DNA from: a virus
Length of the DNA stretch: 44,151 nucleotides
Strand: one strand, 5' to 3'
IMG/VR virus record: IMGVR_UViG_3300027754_000174
Location: 1-44,151 of that record
Part shown: positions 17,062-24,349 of the stretch, piece after piece
Numbering within the stretch: the first letter of the stretch is position 1
Layout: each line of letters opens with the position of its first letter
The notes under the pieces: model-generated
The model's input: the letters and a program-made list of their open reading frames with translations, nothing else
Told to the model about the DNA's origin: nothing
Database searches by the model: none
Translations under genes and position numbers: made by a program

Positions 17062-17078
17062 AGTTGAGTAGGCAGTTT

Positions 17079-17154
17079 GCGGACATAGCATAATGAATAG
17101 TGCAGGGCACTCTAACAGCCTAATATGAGAGTTTGAATCTCTCTGTCTGCACCA
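17079..17154 (+). tRNA. Amber-suppressor tRNA, anticodon CUA, with Ala-type G3-U70
   Basis: A 76-base cloverleaf including an encoded CCA end. Acceptor GCGGACA (17079-17085) pairs with TGTCTGC (17144-17150); the only wobble is G3-U70. D-stem GCAT/GTGC, anticodon stem GGGCA/AGCCT with loop CTCTAAC (17110-17116), T-stem GAGAG/CTCTC with loop TTTGAAT. The anticodon is CTA (17112-17114), flanked by U33 and A37, and reads UAG. G3-U70 plus A73 are the main identity elements of alanyl-tRNA synthetase, which ignores the anticodon, so alanine charging is predicted (inference). Oddities: an A31-A39 mismatch, a G27-U43 wobble and a D-loop lacking the usual GG. It follows a strong promoter and precedes an AAA+ gene by 24 bases. 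Confidence 0.85.
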
Positions 17155-17178
17155 TAATTTTACACACAGGACAACTCA

Positions 17179-18246
17179 ATGAGCTTCTTAAAATCAGGTA
17201 ACACATTTCGAGTAACCAGCAAAGAAGAACTAAATCTTCACGATACACTACCAGTAGGTACTTATGTGGTGAAGTTCAATTCCATGCAGGGTCATTTCTA
17301 CCTGGAACGGATTGATGACTTCACACTGCCCAGCAAGCTCTATGGCGACACCAATCGTCACGCTGAGCGTATTCTCAATACCTTCCTGGATCGTCCAGCT
17401 GGTACTGGCGTAATTCTCAACGGCGAGAAGGGCAGCGGCAAAACCCTGCTCAGCAAGAAAATCGCAGTGCAGGCGGCCGCTCAGGGTATCAGTACCATCC
17501 TGGTCAATACTCCACACTTTGGTGACTCCTTCAACAACTTCCTGCAGGACATTGAAGTGCCTGTGGTGGTGTTGTTTGACGAGTTTGAAAAAGTTTATGA
17601 CGACTCTGCGCAGGAAGCTGTGCTCACGCTGCTGGATGGTGTATTTCCCAGTCAGAAACTGTATGTGATCACCTGCAACGACAAGTACCGGATTGACTCG
17701 CATATGCGTAATCGTCCAGGCCGTATCTACTACATGCTGGACTTCACTGGTCTGGATGCTGACTTCATCAGAGAATATTGTGTTGACTGTTTGCTGAATC
17801 AGAGTCATACTGACACAGTGTGTAAGATAGCAACATTGTTCTCTCAGTTCAACTTTGACATGCTCAAGGCCATGGTGGAGGAAATGAATCGCTATGGTGA
17901 GACCCCTCAACAGGTGATGCAGATGCTCAACACCAAACCCGAATTCAGTGACAATTTGGTATTTAATGTAAATCTGGAATCAGCTGAACCTGATTGCGAC
18001 CCAACTACTATTTCTAAAAGTTGGAAAGGTAATCCCATGACCTCAAAAATCGAAATGGAATACCGCGGGAAAGAAGATACTGCTGACAACGGGTTTGAGT
18101 GGTATACTGCAGAGTTCTGTAGTGATGATATACAGATTATCAACCCCAGCCTGGGCCAGTTTGTTTTCAAGAACGGTGATGGCGACAAGCTCACACTGAC
18201 TCGCACCAAGCCTAAAATTAATGACTGGCACAAGATGCTTTGTTAA
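17179..18246 (+). CDS. AAA+ family ATPase
   Basis: A 355-residue protein with a AAA+ ATPase core: Walker A GEKGSGKT (82-89), Walker B VVLFDEFEK (130-138), and a sensor-1 strand LYVITCNDKY (about residues 161-170) followed by a probable arginine-finger segment MRNRPGRI. The family resemblance is to small AAA ATPases such as FtsH/proteasome-type cores rather than to helicases. Residues 270-355 form a separate C-terminal domain of unknown type containing NGFEWYTAEF. It is co-transcribed with the amber tRNA and followed by a clear terminator. Proteins like this occur near rIIB in T4-like phages, but the substrate is unknown. Confidence 0.8.
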   Translation: MSFLKSGNTFRVTSKEELNLHDTLPVGTYVVKFNSMQGHFYLERIDDFTLPSKLYGDTNRHAERILNTFLDRPAGTGVILNGEKGSGKTLLSKKIAVQAAAQGISTILVNTPHFGDSFNNFLQDIEVPVVVLFDEFEKVYDDSAQEAVLTLLDGVFPSQKLYVITCNDKYRIDSHMRNRPGRIYYMLDFTGLDADFIREYCVDCLLNQSHTDTVCKIATLFSQFNFDMLKAMVEEMNRYGETPQQVMQMLNTKPEFSDNLVFNVNLESAEPDCDPTTISKSWKGNPMTSKIEMEYRGKEDTADNGFEWYTAEFCSDDIQIINPSLGQFVFKNGDGDKLTLTRTKPKINDWHKMLC

Positions 18247-18249
18247 ATA

Positions 18250-18276
18250 TACAGGGAGGGGTTAACCCTCCCTGTA
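18250..18276 (+). terminator. Hairpin terminator after the AAA+ ATPase gene
   Basis: Perfect 11-base stem TACAGGGAGGG (18250-18260)/CCCTCCCTGTA (18266-18276) with a GTTAA loop, beginning 4 bases after the stop codon. The trailing sequence is TTCAACT, so it is a GC-rich hairpin without a long T-run. Confidence 0.72.
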
Positions 18277-18293
18277 TTCAACTGGAGAGCAAT

Positions 18294-18881
18294 ATGACGT
18301 AGATTACTACCGAACTAGCATGTAAGACCGCAGTTTTTCATTTCAACAAGCATCATCTAACTGATCCCGCCATCCCTATGTGGTGTATCAAAGCCCAGGG
18401 TAAAACTTATTATGTAAATCATGTGAGCTGTGAAATTGGCTGGAACACCAAAGAAACGCCCAACAACAGTCACACCCAGGGCAGCCTCAAGTTTAACCGC
18501 TGTCTGATACAAATTGACAGTGAAAACACTGCTACTATTAAACCACTTACCCCAGCAGATCAGCTGAGATTGCGTGATCAGAAAAGCATCATCCGACTGA
18601 TGATCAGCAACTTAGGTATAGAGCGATTCTGGCAGTCAGTAACACAGAGTCAGATGCATGTGGGGGCGCCATTGCAAGTTAAAGGTTCCTGTAGTAACCC
18701 GTTTCTAATCATCGACATATATCAGCAAACTGACTTGGTTTACCTGACCCTGAATATGCCGGCTTATAGCGTCAGAGTATTGCAGAGCAACGAAGATCAC
18801 TATCAACGGTATGAGCAAGCCCTGGCCAACAACGAAGTCAGCATATGGTGGGAAGAACCTGATGATGAAGACGAAGATTAA
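18294..18881 (+). CDS. Phage protein with in-frame amber codon at position 3
   Basis: The frame begins at ATG 18294 with GGAG (18284-18287) 6 bases upstream, reads M-T-TAG-I-T-T-E-L, and stays open to TAA 18879-18881 (195 residues if TAG is decoded). Without suppression the first usable start would be ATG 18378, 84 bases later, which has no ribosome site, and no ATG, GTG or TTG lies between. The region before 18378 reads like real protein (AVFHFNKHHLTDPAIPMW) and runs into a conserved-looking block GKTYYVNHVSCEIGW. This block is familiar from uncharacterised T4-like phage proteins; function unknown. The C-terminus is acidic. The CUA tRNA encoded 1.2 kb upstream could insert Ala. A sequencing error or a decayed start are the alternatives. 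Confidence 0.72.
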
Positions 18882-18886
18882 TCAAG

Positions 18887-18918
18887 TTGTAAAAATCACA
18901 CACGAGGTAGTGTATAAT
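18887..18918 (+). promoter_or_regulatory. Possible sigma70-like promoter for the clamp-loader gene
   Basis: TTGTAA (18887-18892) and a good TATAAT (18913-18918), but with a long 20-base spacer. The -10 ends only 5 bases before ATG 18924, so a transcript from it would be leaderless. The GAGG at 18904 is too far upstream to serve that ATG well. Confidence 0.4.
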
Positions 18919-18923
18919 AAGTT

Positions 18924-19841
18924 ATGAAACAAATCTGGACCGAGGCATACAGGCCCGATACCCTAGACGGTTATGTTTTTCAGAATCAGATTCAGCGATC
19001 TCAGGTACTGAACTGGATCAATGAGCGAACTATCCCGCATCTGTTATTCAGTGGCGGGCCAGGCACTGGAAAAACAACGTTGGCTCGCATCCTGGTCAAG
19101 GCATTGGATATTCATCCATATGATGTGCTGGAAATTAATGCTAGTCGTGATAATGGCATCGACGATCTCAGAAATCGTATCACCAGTTTCGTAAGTACCA
19201 CCCCGTTTGGTGAGTTCAAGGTTGTATTGATGGATGAAGCAGACGGGCTTTCACCACAGTCGCAGGCAGCCCTGCGGAATCTCATGGAGACTTATGCTGA
19301 CCACGCCAGGTTCATTCTAACCTGCAATATCCGGCACCGGGTAATTCCAGCAATCCAGAGTCGTTGCCAGGACTTTCATATTACTCAGCTGGATCAGACT
19401 GAGTTTGCCACGCGCATGGCACAGATTCTGCTCACAGAAGGTATTGAGTTTGATCTGGATGCGTTGGACACATATGTCAAATGCAGTTATCCAGATCTCA
19501 GAAAGTGTATCAATGTATGTCAGCAACACAGTATTGGTGGTGTGTTGCAGGTGACGCAGGTGGCTGACAGCAATCAGGACTACCGCATCGCAGCAGTGGG
19601 CATGATCAAAGCTGGTAATCTCAGAGCTGCCAGACAGCTGATCTGTAAACAGCTTAGACCTGAAGAGATGGATGAACTTATCAGCTGGGCTTACCATAAC
19701 CTGGATCTGTGGAGCAACACGGATGAAGGACAAGACCAAGCCATACTGATTATTCGCAAAGCCGCAGTCAATACCAGCATGGTAGCTGATGCAGAAATCA
19801 ACGTGGCTGCTATGATCACAGAACTTTCTCAAATTAACTAA
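18924..19841 (+). CDS. 44: Sliding-clamp loader large subunit (T4 gp44-like)
   Basis: A 305-residue RFC-small-subunit/gp44-type AAA+ protein. N-terminal WTEAYRPDTLDGYV is the RFC-box; Walker A GGPGTGKTT (44-52), Walker B with DEAD (104-107), sensor-1 LTCN (132-135) and the SRC motif (146-148) with the arginine finger follow, then helical clamp-loader domains II and III. The subunit loads the sliding clamp for the phage replisome and hydrolyses ATP. T4 gp44 is 319 residues, so the length fits. It is followed 9 bases later by a small unknown gene in the position where T4 has gene 62. The clamp itself and the polymerase are not in this window. Confidence 0.9.
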   Translation: MKQIWTEAYRPDTLDGYVFQNQIQRSQVLNWINERTIPHLLFSGGPGTGKTTLARILVKALDIHPYDVLEINASRDNGIDDLRNRITSFVSTTPFGEFKVVLMDEADGLSPQSQAALRNLMETYADHARFILTCNIRHRVIPAIQSRCQDFHITQLDQTEFATRMAQILLTEGIEFDLDALDTYVKCSYPDLRKCINVCQQHSIGGVLQVTQVADSNQDYRIAAVGMIKAGNLRAARQLICKQLRPEEMDELISWAYHNLDLWSNTDEGQDQAILIIRKAAVNTSMVADAEINVAAMITELSQIN

Positions 19842-19850
19842 AGGACAACT

Positions 19851-20264
19851 ATGTACCTGCTCGCGAAATACTTAAAGAATCCCCGTAATCCCAAGATGAC
19901 TCACATCAAGGGATACATGCTGAACAAAGAGAACTACACACTGGATGAGAGTGTTAAGTTTTCTCGCAACCTCCGGAACAAGGACCTGATTGATCACAAT
20001 GTGGTCATCAATATCTTTCAACAGCGCATCGAAAAGTGCAACGTGGAGGACATGCAGAATCTGGAGTATGATCAGATGTTTGCTTACTTTTACCGAAATT
20101 ATCAGACCTACTTTGATCGCATGTTCGACGCTGTGGGGTTGAAGGTACAGATTGGGCATGAACCCGTGGACGCTGAAGTCACCGAAGTCACTGCTGAAGT
20201 CGCCGAAGTCACGGCCGAAGTGGTACAAGTGCCAGTACACTCTGTGGTAGAGTCGGCAGATTAG
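19851..20264 (+). CDS. Unknown protein after clamp loader, possible gp62 counterpart
   Basis: A 137-residue protein with AAGGACA before its ATG. Residues 1-100 are helical and polar (MYLLAKYLKNPRNPK, SVKFSRNLRNKDLIDHN, a Tyr/Phe-rich MFAYFYRNYQTYF). The last 35 residues are an acidic Ala-Glu-Val repeat (variants of AEVTEV) encoded by repeated GAAGTC units. Gene order clamp loader-small protein recalls T4 44-62, but gp62 is 187 residues and I cannot see convincing similarity, so this is only a positional guess. It ends with TAG, and a second in-frame stop (TGA) comes two codons later. A strong bidirectional terminator follows. Confidence 0.65.
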   Translation: MYLLAKYLKNPRNPKMTHIKGYMLNKENYTLDESVKFSRNLRNKDLIDHNVVINIFQQRIEKCNVEDMQNLEYDQMFAYFYRNYQTYFDRMFDAVGLKVQIGHEPVDAEVTEVTAEVAEVTAEVVQVPVHSVVESAD

Positions 20265-20271
20265 TTAATAT

Positions 20272-20305
20272 GATAAAAGGGGCCCAGAACTGGGCCCCTT
20301 TTATC
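20272..20305. terminator. Bidirectional terminator between convergent genes
   Basis: A 16-base perfect stem GATAAAAGGGGCCCAG (20272-20287)/CTGGGCCCCTTTTATC (20290-20305) with a 2-base loop as written. Flanking A and T tracts make it work in both directions, ending the clamp-loader operon (plus) and phoH (minus). Confidence 0.9.
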
Positions 20306-21030
20306 TATTCTTCGCCGTACAGTTTAAGCACTCTACTTACAATAGGATGCCGTTCAATGTGTCGAGTATCAAACTGGACAGTACTAATCATACGCTCGTC
20401 CTGCTGAATTCGATTTACGAAGTCTTTGAGCCCGTTGTCTTTAACAAACGGTTTATCCATCTGAGCTAAATCGCCAGTGACCACAGCTTTGGTTCCATCT
20501 CCCAATCGTGTGAGAAACATCTTCATCTGGTTAATTGAACTGTTCTGAGCTTCGTCGAATACTATCCAACAGTGTTTGAATGTTCTCCCCCTCATAAAAG
20601 CCAGAGGAGCCAGTTCAATTACCTGATCCTCGATCATTTTTTCAATCTGCGGCAGATCATAACATTCACGCAGCACATCCATGAGTGGCTGAGTCCAGGG
20701 CATCATCTTGCTGGTGAGATCGCCGGGTAAAAATCCATGGCTTTCACCTTCAACTCCCACTGCGGGTCTGGTCAGTATTAGTCGTTTAACTTTCCCTTCT
20801 CTGAGAGCTTGAATACCTGCCATCATGGCCAGCAAAGTCTTACCAGTGCCGGCTGGGCCCACAGCAAATACTACAACTTTCTGTGGATCGGTGAGTAGGT
20901 CTAGGTATTCTTCTTGCACAGCGTTTCTAGGCACAATTACCGGCATTGCACGGCGTGTCTGACGCTCGAATTGAATGGTGTTACTGGCAGCTGACTGGGG
21001 TGTCTCTGCTCGTTGGCGTTTCTTGGACAT
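20305..21030 (-). CDS. phoH: PhoH-like P-loop ATPase
   Basis: A 241-residue PhoH-family protein on the minus strand. Walker A is GPAGTGKT (58-65); the RPAVGVEGESHGFLPGD stretch and Walker B WIVFDEAQN (about 154-162) with NSSINQMKMFLTRLG are hallmark PhoH sequences, as is GDLAQMD. PhoH proteins are widespread in marine and other T4-like phages; they bind ATP and have been linked to RNA processing and stress, but their role in infection is not settled. A strong ribosome site (AGGAGGT, complement of 21038-21044) precedes the ATG. A late-like octamer CTTAAATA lies upstream at 21066-21073 (complement). Expression is convergent with the clamp-loader operon. Confidence 0.93.
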   Translation of the reverse strand: MSKKRQRAETPQSAASNTIQFERQTRRAMPVIVPRNAVQEEYLDLLTDPQKVVVFAVGPAGTGKTLLAMMAGIQALREGKVKRLILTRPAVGVEGESHGFLPGDLTSKMMPWTQPLMDVLRECYDLPQIEKMIEDQVIELAPLAFMRGRTFKHCWIVFDEAQNSSINQMKMFLTRLGDGTKAVVTGDLAQMDKPFVKDNGLKDFVNRIQQDERMISTVQFDTRHIERHPIVSRVLKLYGEE

Positions 21031-21065
21031 ATAACGGACCTCCTATTTGATTTGGATTCCATGAG

Positions 21066-21073
21066 TATTTAAG
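21066..21073 (-). promoter_or_regulatory. Late-promoter-like octamer upstream of phoH
   Basis: CTTAAATA on the minus strand, 35 bases before the phoH start, within the 193-base divergent gap between phoH and the gene at 21224. It differs from the consensus at the first and third bases, so the call is weak. Nothing else was recognised in the gap apart from this and the octamer at 21198. Confidence 0.35.
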
Positions 21074-21197
21074 CTGAGATCAGATTACATCAGCTAGTTA
21101 CAGAAAAACTTGTGAAAAAGCATAAGTATCGGGTATGGACTTTGCAATGGAAGTTTGATCGAAGCCAAAACACACGCGGATTTCTTGCTGCAAATAC

Positions 21198-21205
21198 TAT
21201 AAATA
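21198..21205 (+). promoter_or_regulatory. T4-type late promoter, exact TATAAATA
   Basis: The exact T4 late consensus octamer, 18 bases before ATG 21224. It should start the late transcript that covers two conserved phage proteins and possibly the lysis genes. Confidence 0.75.
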
Positions 21206-21223
21206 ATCAGTGAGAAACTAACT

Positions 21224-21784
21224 ATGCCTCAGAGTTTAAAAGATATCATCAGCAACGTCAAGGACGTGTCCATGTCAGACAGTTCCCTGAGCACCTTGCT
21301 GGATTTTGAACGAGTATTGGATGAAATGGATCTGTATGCGTTTCAGAACTGGAAGCTGGGTGAGCTGATTTCAGGTCCCGCAGTGGGCAAATACCGTGTA
21401 ATCTGTACTTTTATGTGGCCACACAGTCTGATGCCAGATCCTGCGGGTGCTGAGCGACTGTTGAACTTTGGTGCTAAAATACAGTGGGGCAAAGACTGGT
21501 TGGAGTATCCCATCAAGATTGAAACACCAGATGACTATCGACCTGGCACCAAGAAGCCTCGCATGGCACGCAAGCAAGTTTGGACAGTGGAACTGAATCT
21601 GCCCAAGACACTGATCAAGAATATCCAGCGCGGCAGTGCTGATATTCTCAACAGCACACTTAACCTGGATGATATTGACTCAGCATATGAGCGTGGACTG
21701 GATGATCAGGGAACCAACGCTGACAAGACCGCAGATCAGACACAAGCAGACATGGCCAATTCGGCTGGTCAGGAGCAAATGTAA
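21224..21784 (+). CDS. Conserved T4-like phage protein of unknown function
   Basis: A 186-residue protein. The core (DEMDLYAFQNWKLGELISGP, KYRVICTFMWPHSLMPDPAG, LNFGAKIQWGKDWL) has an aromatic-rich, conserved look that I recall from hypothetical proteins of T4-like cyanophages, usually paired with a second gene like the one at 21784. The C-terminal 35 residues are polar, Asp/Gln/Ala-rich and probably disordered. An exact late octamer upstream implies late expression, so a virion or assembly role is more likely than a replicative one. The function is unknown. Confidence 0.75.
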   Translation: MPQSLKDIISNVKDVSMSDSSLSTLLDFERVLDEMDLYAFQNWKLGELISGPAVGKYRVICTFMWPHSLMPDPAGAERLLNFGAKIQWGKDWLEYPIKIETPDDYRPGTKKPRMARKQVWTVELNLPKTLIKNIQRGSADILNSTLNLDDIDSAYERGLDDQGTNADKTADQTQADMANSAGQEQM

Positions 21785-22323
21785 TGACCAATCTGGTGGA
21801 AGGACTGGAAGTTAACGATCTGGTGGATGTGCTACAATCTCAGATGCAGGTGGATGAATACCGCAGCAAACTGGGCAGAGATGATAAGAATTGTGTGCTC
21901 AGCTTCATGGTGGACGATCGGGTAGCAGCCAATGACCTGGTTAATTTCATGGAGCGTGGCTATGAATTTGTACTGGATGCAGATGTCAGCAACAGTGAAG
22001 TCAGCAATGGACGCTGGTTGGTGTTTGTGGAAATTCGCCGACTGACATCATTGTATGATCATGTGGAAAAGATCATCAAAGACTTAGCCGCATCCAGTGG
22101 CATCAAGCCAGCCCAGTGGCAGTTTAAATATCGCAAAGACAAACAATATCAGCCACTGACTCGTGAGAATTTTACTCAATTGGTGCCGCTGACCAGCCGG
22201 GCCTACCGCAAGCGGTATATCGATCCAGTGAATCAGATGAAAACCACTGCTGGATTACCAGTAACCACTCCGCCAGTACAGGATCAGGACCTTAAAAATC
22301 TACAAAATCTAGCTGGTATTTAG
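21784..22323 (+). CDS. Conserved T4-like phage protein, partner of preceding gene
   Basis: A 179-residue protein that starts on the last base of the preceding stop (ATGTAATG), so translation is coupled; AGGAG lies inside the upstream gene. Its centre DDKNCVLSFMVDDRVAANDLVN then FMERGYEFVLDADVS and WLVFVEIRR is a block I associate with a conserved but uncharacterised T4-like phage family that co-occurs with the previous gene. The C-terminal third is basic and then Pro/Thr-rich. Coupled genes with matched conservation often encode interacting proteins, which is the best guess here. It ends in TAG; read-through would add 10 residues. Confidence 0.75.
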   Translation: MTNLVEGLEVNDLVDVLQSQMQVDEYRSKLGRDDKNCVLSFMVDDRVAANDLVNFMERGYEFVLDADVSNSEVSNGRWLVFVEIRRLTSLYDHVEKIIKDLAASSGIKPAQWQFKYRKDKQYQPLTRENFTQLVPLTSRAYRKRYIDPVNQMKTTAGLPVTTPPVQDQDLKNLQNLAGI

Positions 22324-22334
22324 GAATTTCAATT

Positions 22335-22919
22335 ATGTTATTGCGAGCAAAGTTAATGGCCATGGTGGGGGTGGGCATAGCTGTGATGGTGCTGGGGTTC
22401 TGGTTGTATTATAAAAATTCCCAGAAACGACTATCAGAAGCAGCCGCTCAGAACGCACAACAACAGATACAGATCCAGCAACAACAAGCCATTCAGAAAC
22501 AGATGCAGCAAGACATAACCAAAGGTGCTGAATTGCGTCAGACTGTTACTCGTCAGATGGTGCAAACTCAGCGCAGTGTGGATGACATGCGTGCCAAGTT
22601 TGTACCCCGCCAGGATTCCAGCACAGGACAACCTGTTACACTAGGAGCCCGGGCAGTGGAAAAAACCGACACTGTGGAACGGGCAGTGAATCGTGGCACA
22701 TTTGATCAGTTACGCTGCTTTGAATTAACCACCGGCAGTGCGCTGACAGATGACGAGAAGTCCGGCAAAGTTTCTAATTCACTGTGTCCAGAATTGTTGG
22801 TGTTTAAACTGCCCAGCAGCTATGCCCAACTAAATACATTAGGTAAAGTTAACAATGAAAAATCTATTCCGCCTCAGGTGGCTACCAGCAAGTCTGGTGC
22901 TGCCGCTGCTGCTAAGTAG
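22335..22919 (+). CDS. Inner-membrane spanin (Rz-like i-spanin)
   Basis: A 194-residue type II membrane protein: a basic start (MLLRAK), one transmembrane helix at about residues 8-26, then a long Gln/Ala-rich coiled coil (about 30-95) reaching across the periplasm, then a domain with two Cys in RCFELTTG and NSLCPELL. This is the classic i-spanin plan. With the o-spanin encoded by the overlapping next gene it would bridge and fuse the inner and outer membranes after wall degradation. It ends in TAG and overlaps the o-spanin start by 65 bases. Presence of spanins implies a Gram-negative host. Confidence 0.82.
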   Translation: MLLRAKLMAMVGVGIAVMVLGFWLYYKNSQKRLSEAAAQNAQQQIQIQQQQAIQKQMQQDITKGAELRQTVTRQMVQTQRSVDDMRAKFVPRQDSSTGQPVTLGARAVEKTDTVERAVNRGTFDQLRCFELTTGSALTDDEKSGKVSNSLCPELLVFKLPSSYAQLNTLGKVNNEKSIPPQVATSKSGAAAAAK

Positions 22920-23400
22920 CTGCTTAACTCATAAGAAACTACAAGTGCAAGTTCAGCCAGTGACACGAGTTCCTCTGGATCTGCCAGCTATTGCTCCACT
23001 ACAACTGGACGGCATGAGCTGGTATGTGGTGACCGAGAGTAACTTTACTGAAGTCATAGCCAAACTCAAAGCTGCTGGAGTACAGCCAGTGTTCTTTGCA
23101 CTGGATGAGCGTGGATATGAAAACCTCAGTGTTAACATGACCAAGATTCGTGGGTATATTGTTCAGCAGAAAATTGTGATTGTGTCGCTGAAAGATTATT
23201 ATGGAGTTCCGGATAATCCCGAGGCATTGACTCCTGCTCCCAGCCGACTCTCCATGGGCTCAGGTTCAAATATTCCCACTGCGGCTGCGGTGTCTCAGCC
23301 CATTGCGGCCAAGACGGTAACAGCTCAGCCAGCAACAGCGCAACCCCCAGCTAAAAAAGGCATGGCCAAGTTTATCCCACCTTTCCTAAAAACACAGTAG
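22855..23400 (+). CDS. Outer-membrane lipoprotein spanin (Rz1-like o-spanin)
   Basis: A 181-residue lipoprotein. The signal peptide MKNLFRLRWLPASLVLPLLL ends in a lipobox (L20-S-S-C23), so C23 would be lipidated and the protein placed in the outer membrane. It starts inside the i-spanin gene in another frame, the typical Rz/Rz1 overlap. It is larger than lambda Rz1 and has a folded alpha/beta centre (SWYVVTESNFTEVIAKL, VIVSLKDYYG) plus a Pro/Ala/Thr-rich C-terminus, which is common in larger phage o-spanins. CTAAATAC at 22830-22837, inside the i-spanin gene, could be a weak late promoter of its own. It ends in TAG. Confidence 0.8.
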   Translation: MKNLFRLRWLPASLVLPLLLSSCLTHKKLQVQVQPVTRVPLDLPAIAPLQLDGMSWYVVTESNFTEVIAKLKAAGVQPVFFALDERGYENLSVNMTKIRGYIVQQKIVIVSLKDYYGVPDNPEALTPAPSRLSMGSGSNIPTAAAVSQPIAAKTVTAQPATAQPPAKKGMAKFIPPFLKTQ

Positions 23401-23421
23401 TTTATTTTGGTCTCTGTTTGG

Positions 23422-23429
23422 TTTAAATA
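23422..23429 (+). promoter_or_regulatory. Late-promoter octamer (TTTAAATA) before the lipase gene
   Basis: One mismatch to TATAAATA, 23 bases before ATG 23453, with CAGGGAGA as ribosome site between. It would make the lipase a separate late transcription unit inside the lysis region. Confidence 0.5.
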
Positions 23430-23452
23430 CTAACAAATCCAGGGAGACTTCA

Positions 23453-24277
23453 ATGACTGCATTTCGAGACCTATCGTTTGCTGAACAGAGCTGGCACTGT
23501 GCAATGCTGAGTAAAATCTGCTATGAAGCACCAAGCACGGCCACACCACAGTTTAATCAGTTGGGTTACACTGATGCAGGGATTGATTTTATGGCGGTGG
23601 ATAGCAGTCAGGGATATATACTCACCACTGATACAGATATCATGGTGCTTTGTCGTGGCACAGAATTGACTGAGAAAGCCGACGCATTAAGCGATCTCGA
23701 AGTTTGGTACAGTCATGATGATGAACTGGGATTGGTGCATACTGGGTTCCTGGCCAGTGTGAATCGCCTGTGGCCACGGGTATTTGATTACCTACAAGCC
23801 AATCAGCACAAGCCAGTATACTTCACTGGTCACAGTCTGGGCGCGGCAATGGCCACCATCATGGCAACTCGTATGCTGCATACATACGACATGTTGAAAC
23901 CCAGAGCATTATTCACATATGGCAGTCCGAAACCGTTTAGTATCATTGGAGCCAAAACCACCGCAGCTGGTGTGCCACATCATCGCTGGGTCAACAACAT
24001 GGACATTGTACCACGCAGCCCAGGATTCCTGATGGGATATGGTCATTGTGGAACTCAGCATTACATCAACAGCTGGGGCAATGTGGTCAACTACGGCTTC
24101 TGGCACCGTGAGCTGGATAAAATCATGGCTCTGCGTCGTGCTGGGGTGTTTGGCGACCTGGGTTATGTGGACAGTCATGGCATGATTCATTACCTCGCCG
24201 CACTGGAACGTTACCGTGACGGCATTGTGTTGCCACAGGGCAAAGAGGGCCTGGCTTACAAACGGCGTCAAAAATAA
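23453..24277 (+). CDS. Class 3 lipase-like alpha/beta hydrolase
   Basis: A 274-residue lipase of the class 3 type. The nucleophile elbow is GHSLGAA with S128, the acid is probably D184 (NNMDIVPR) and the base H242 (DSHGMIHYL); VLCRGTE at about 65-71 is the oxyanion-side strand typical of the family. It would hydrolyse acylglycerols or phospholipids. It has no signal peptide. Position between spanins and a putative holin suggests it assists lysis by attacking membrane lipids, or that it modifies lipids during late infection; both are inferences. Phage-encoded class 3 lipases are uncommon in well-studied T4 relatives. The start has CAGGGAGACTTCA upstream. Confidence 0.85.
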   Translation: MTAFRDLSFAEQSWHCAMLSKICYEAPSTATPQFNQLGYTDAGIDFMAVDSSQGYILTTDTDIMVLCRGTELTEKADALSDLEVWYSHDDELGLVHTGFLASVNRLWPRVFDYLQANQHKPVYFTGHSLGAAMATIMATRMLHTYDMLKPRALFTYGSPKPFSIIGAKTTAAGVPHHRWVNNMDIVPRSPGFLMGYGHCGTQHYINSWGNVVNYGFWHRELDKIMALRRAGVFGDLGYVDSHGMIHYLAALERYRDGIVLPQGKEGLAYKRRQK

Positions 24278-24320
24278 CAACTGCCAAGGTGAAGCACACG
24301 CGGTTTTTCAGCCAAGAGCC

Positions 24321-24328
24321 GATAAATA
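24321..24328 (+). promoter_or_regulatory. Late-promoter octamer (GATAAATA) before the putative holin
   Basis: One mismatch to TATAAATA, 21 bases before ATG 24350, with GCGGGGA as ribosome site. The lysis genes thus appear to have several late promoters. Confidence 0.6.
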
Positions 24329-24349
24329 ACACAGCGGGGAATTTACACC

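Noticed and set aside
16966-17070. Amber read-through extension of the macro-like protein
   Set aside because: The 33-codon extension would run through a perfect palindrome and a consensus promoter, so it is better explained as non-coding.
18378-18881. ATG 18378 as the start of this gene
   Set aside because: No ribosome site is present there, while an in-frame ATG 84 bases upstream has a well-spaced GGAG; the upstream codons look like protein apart from one TAG.
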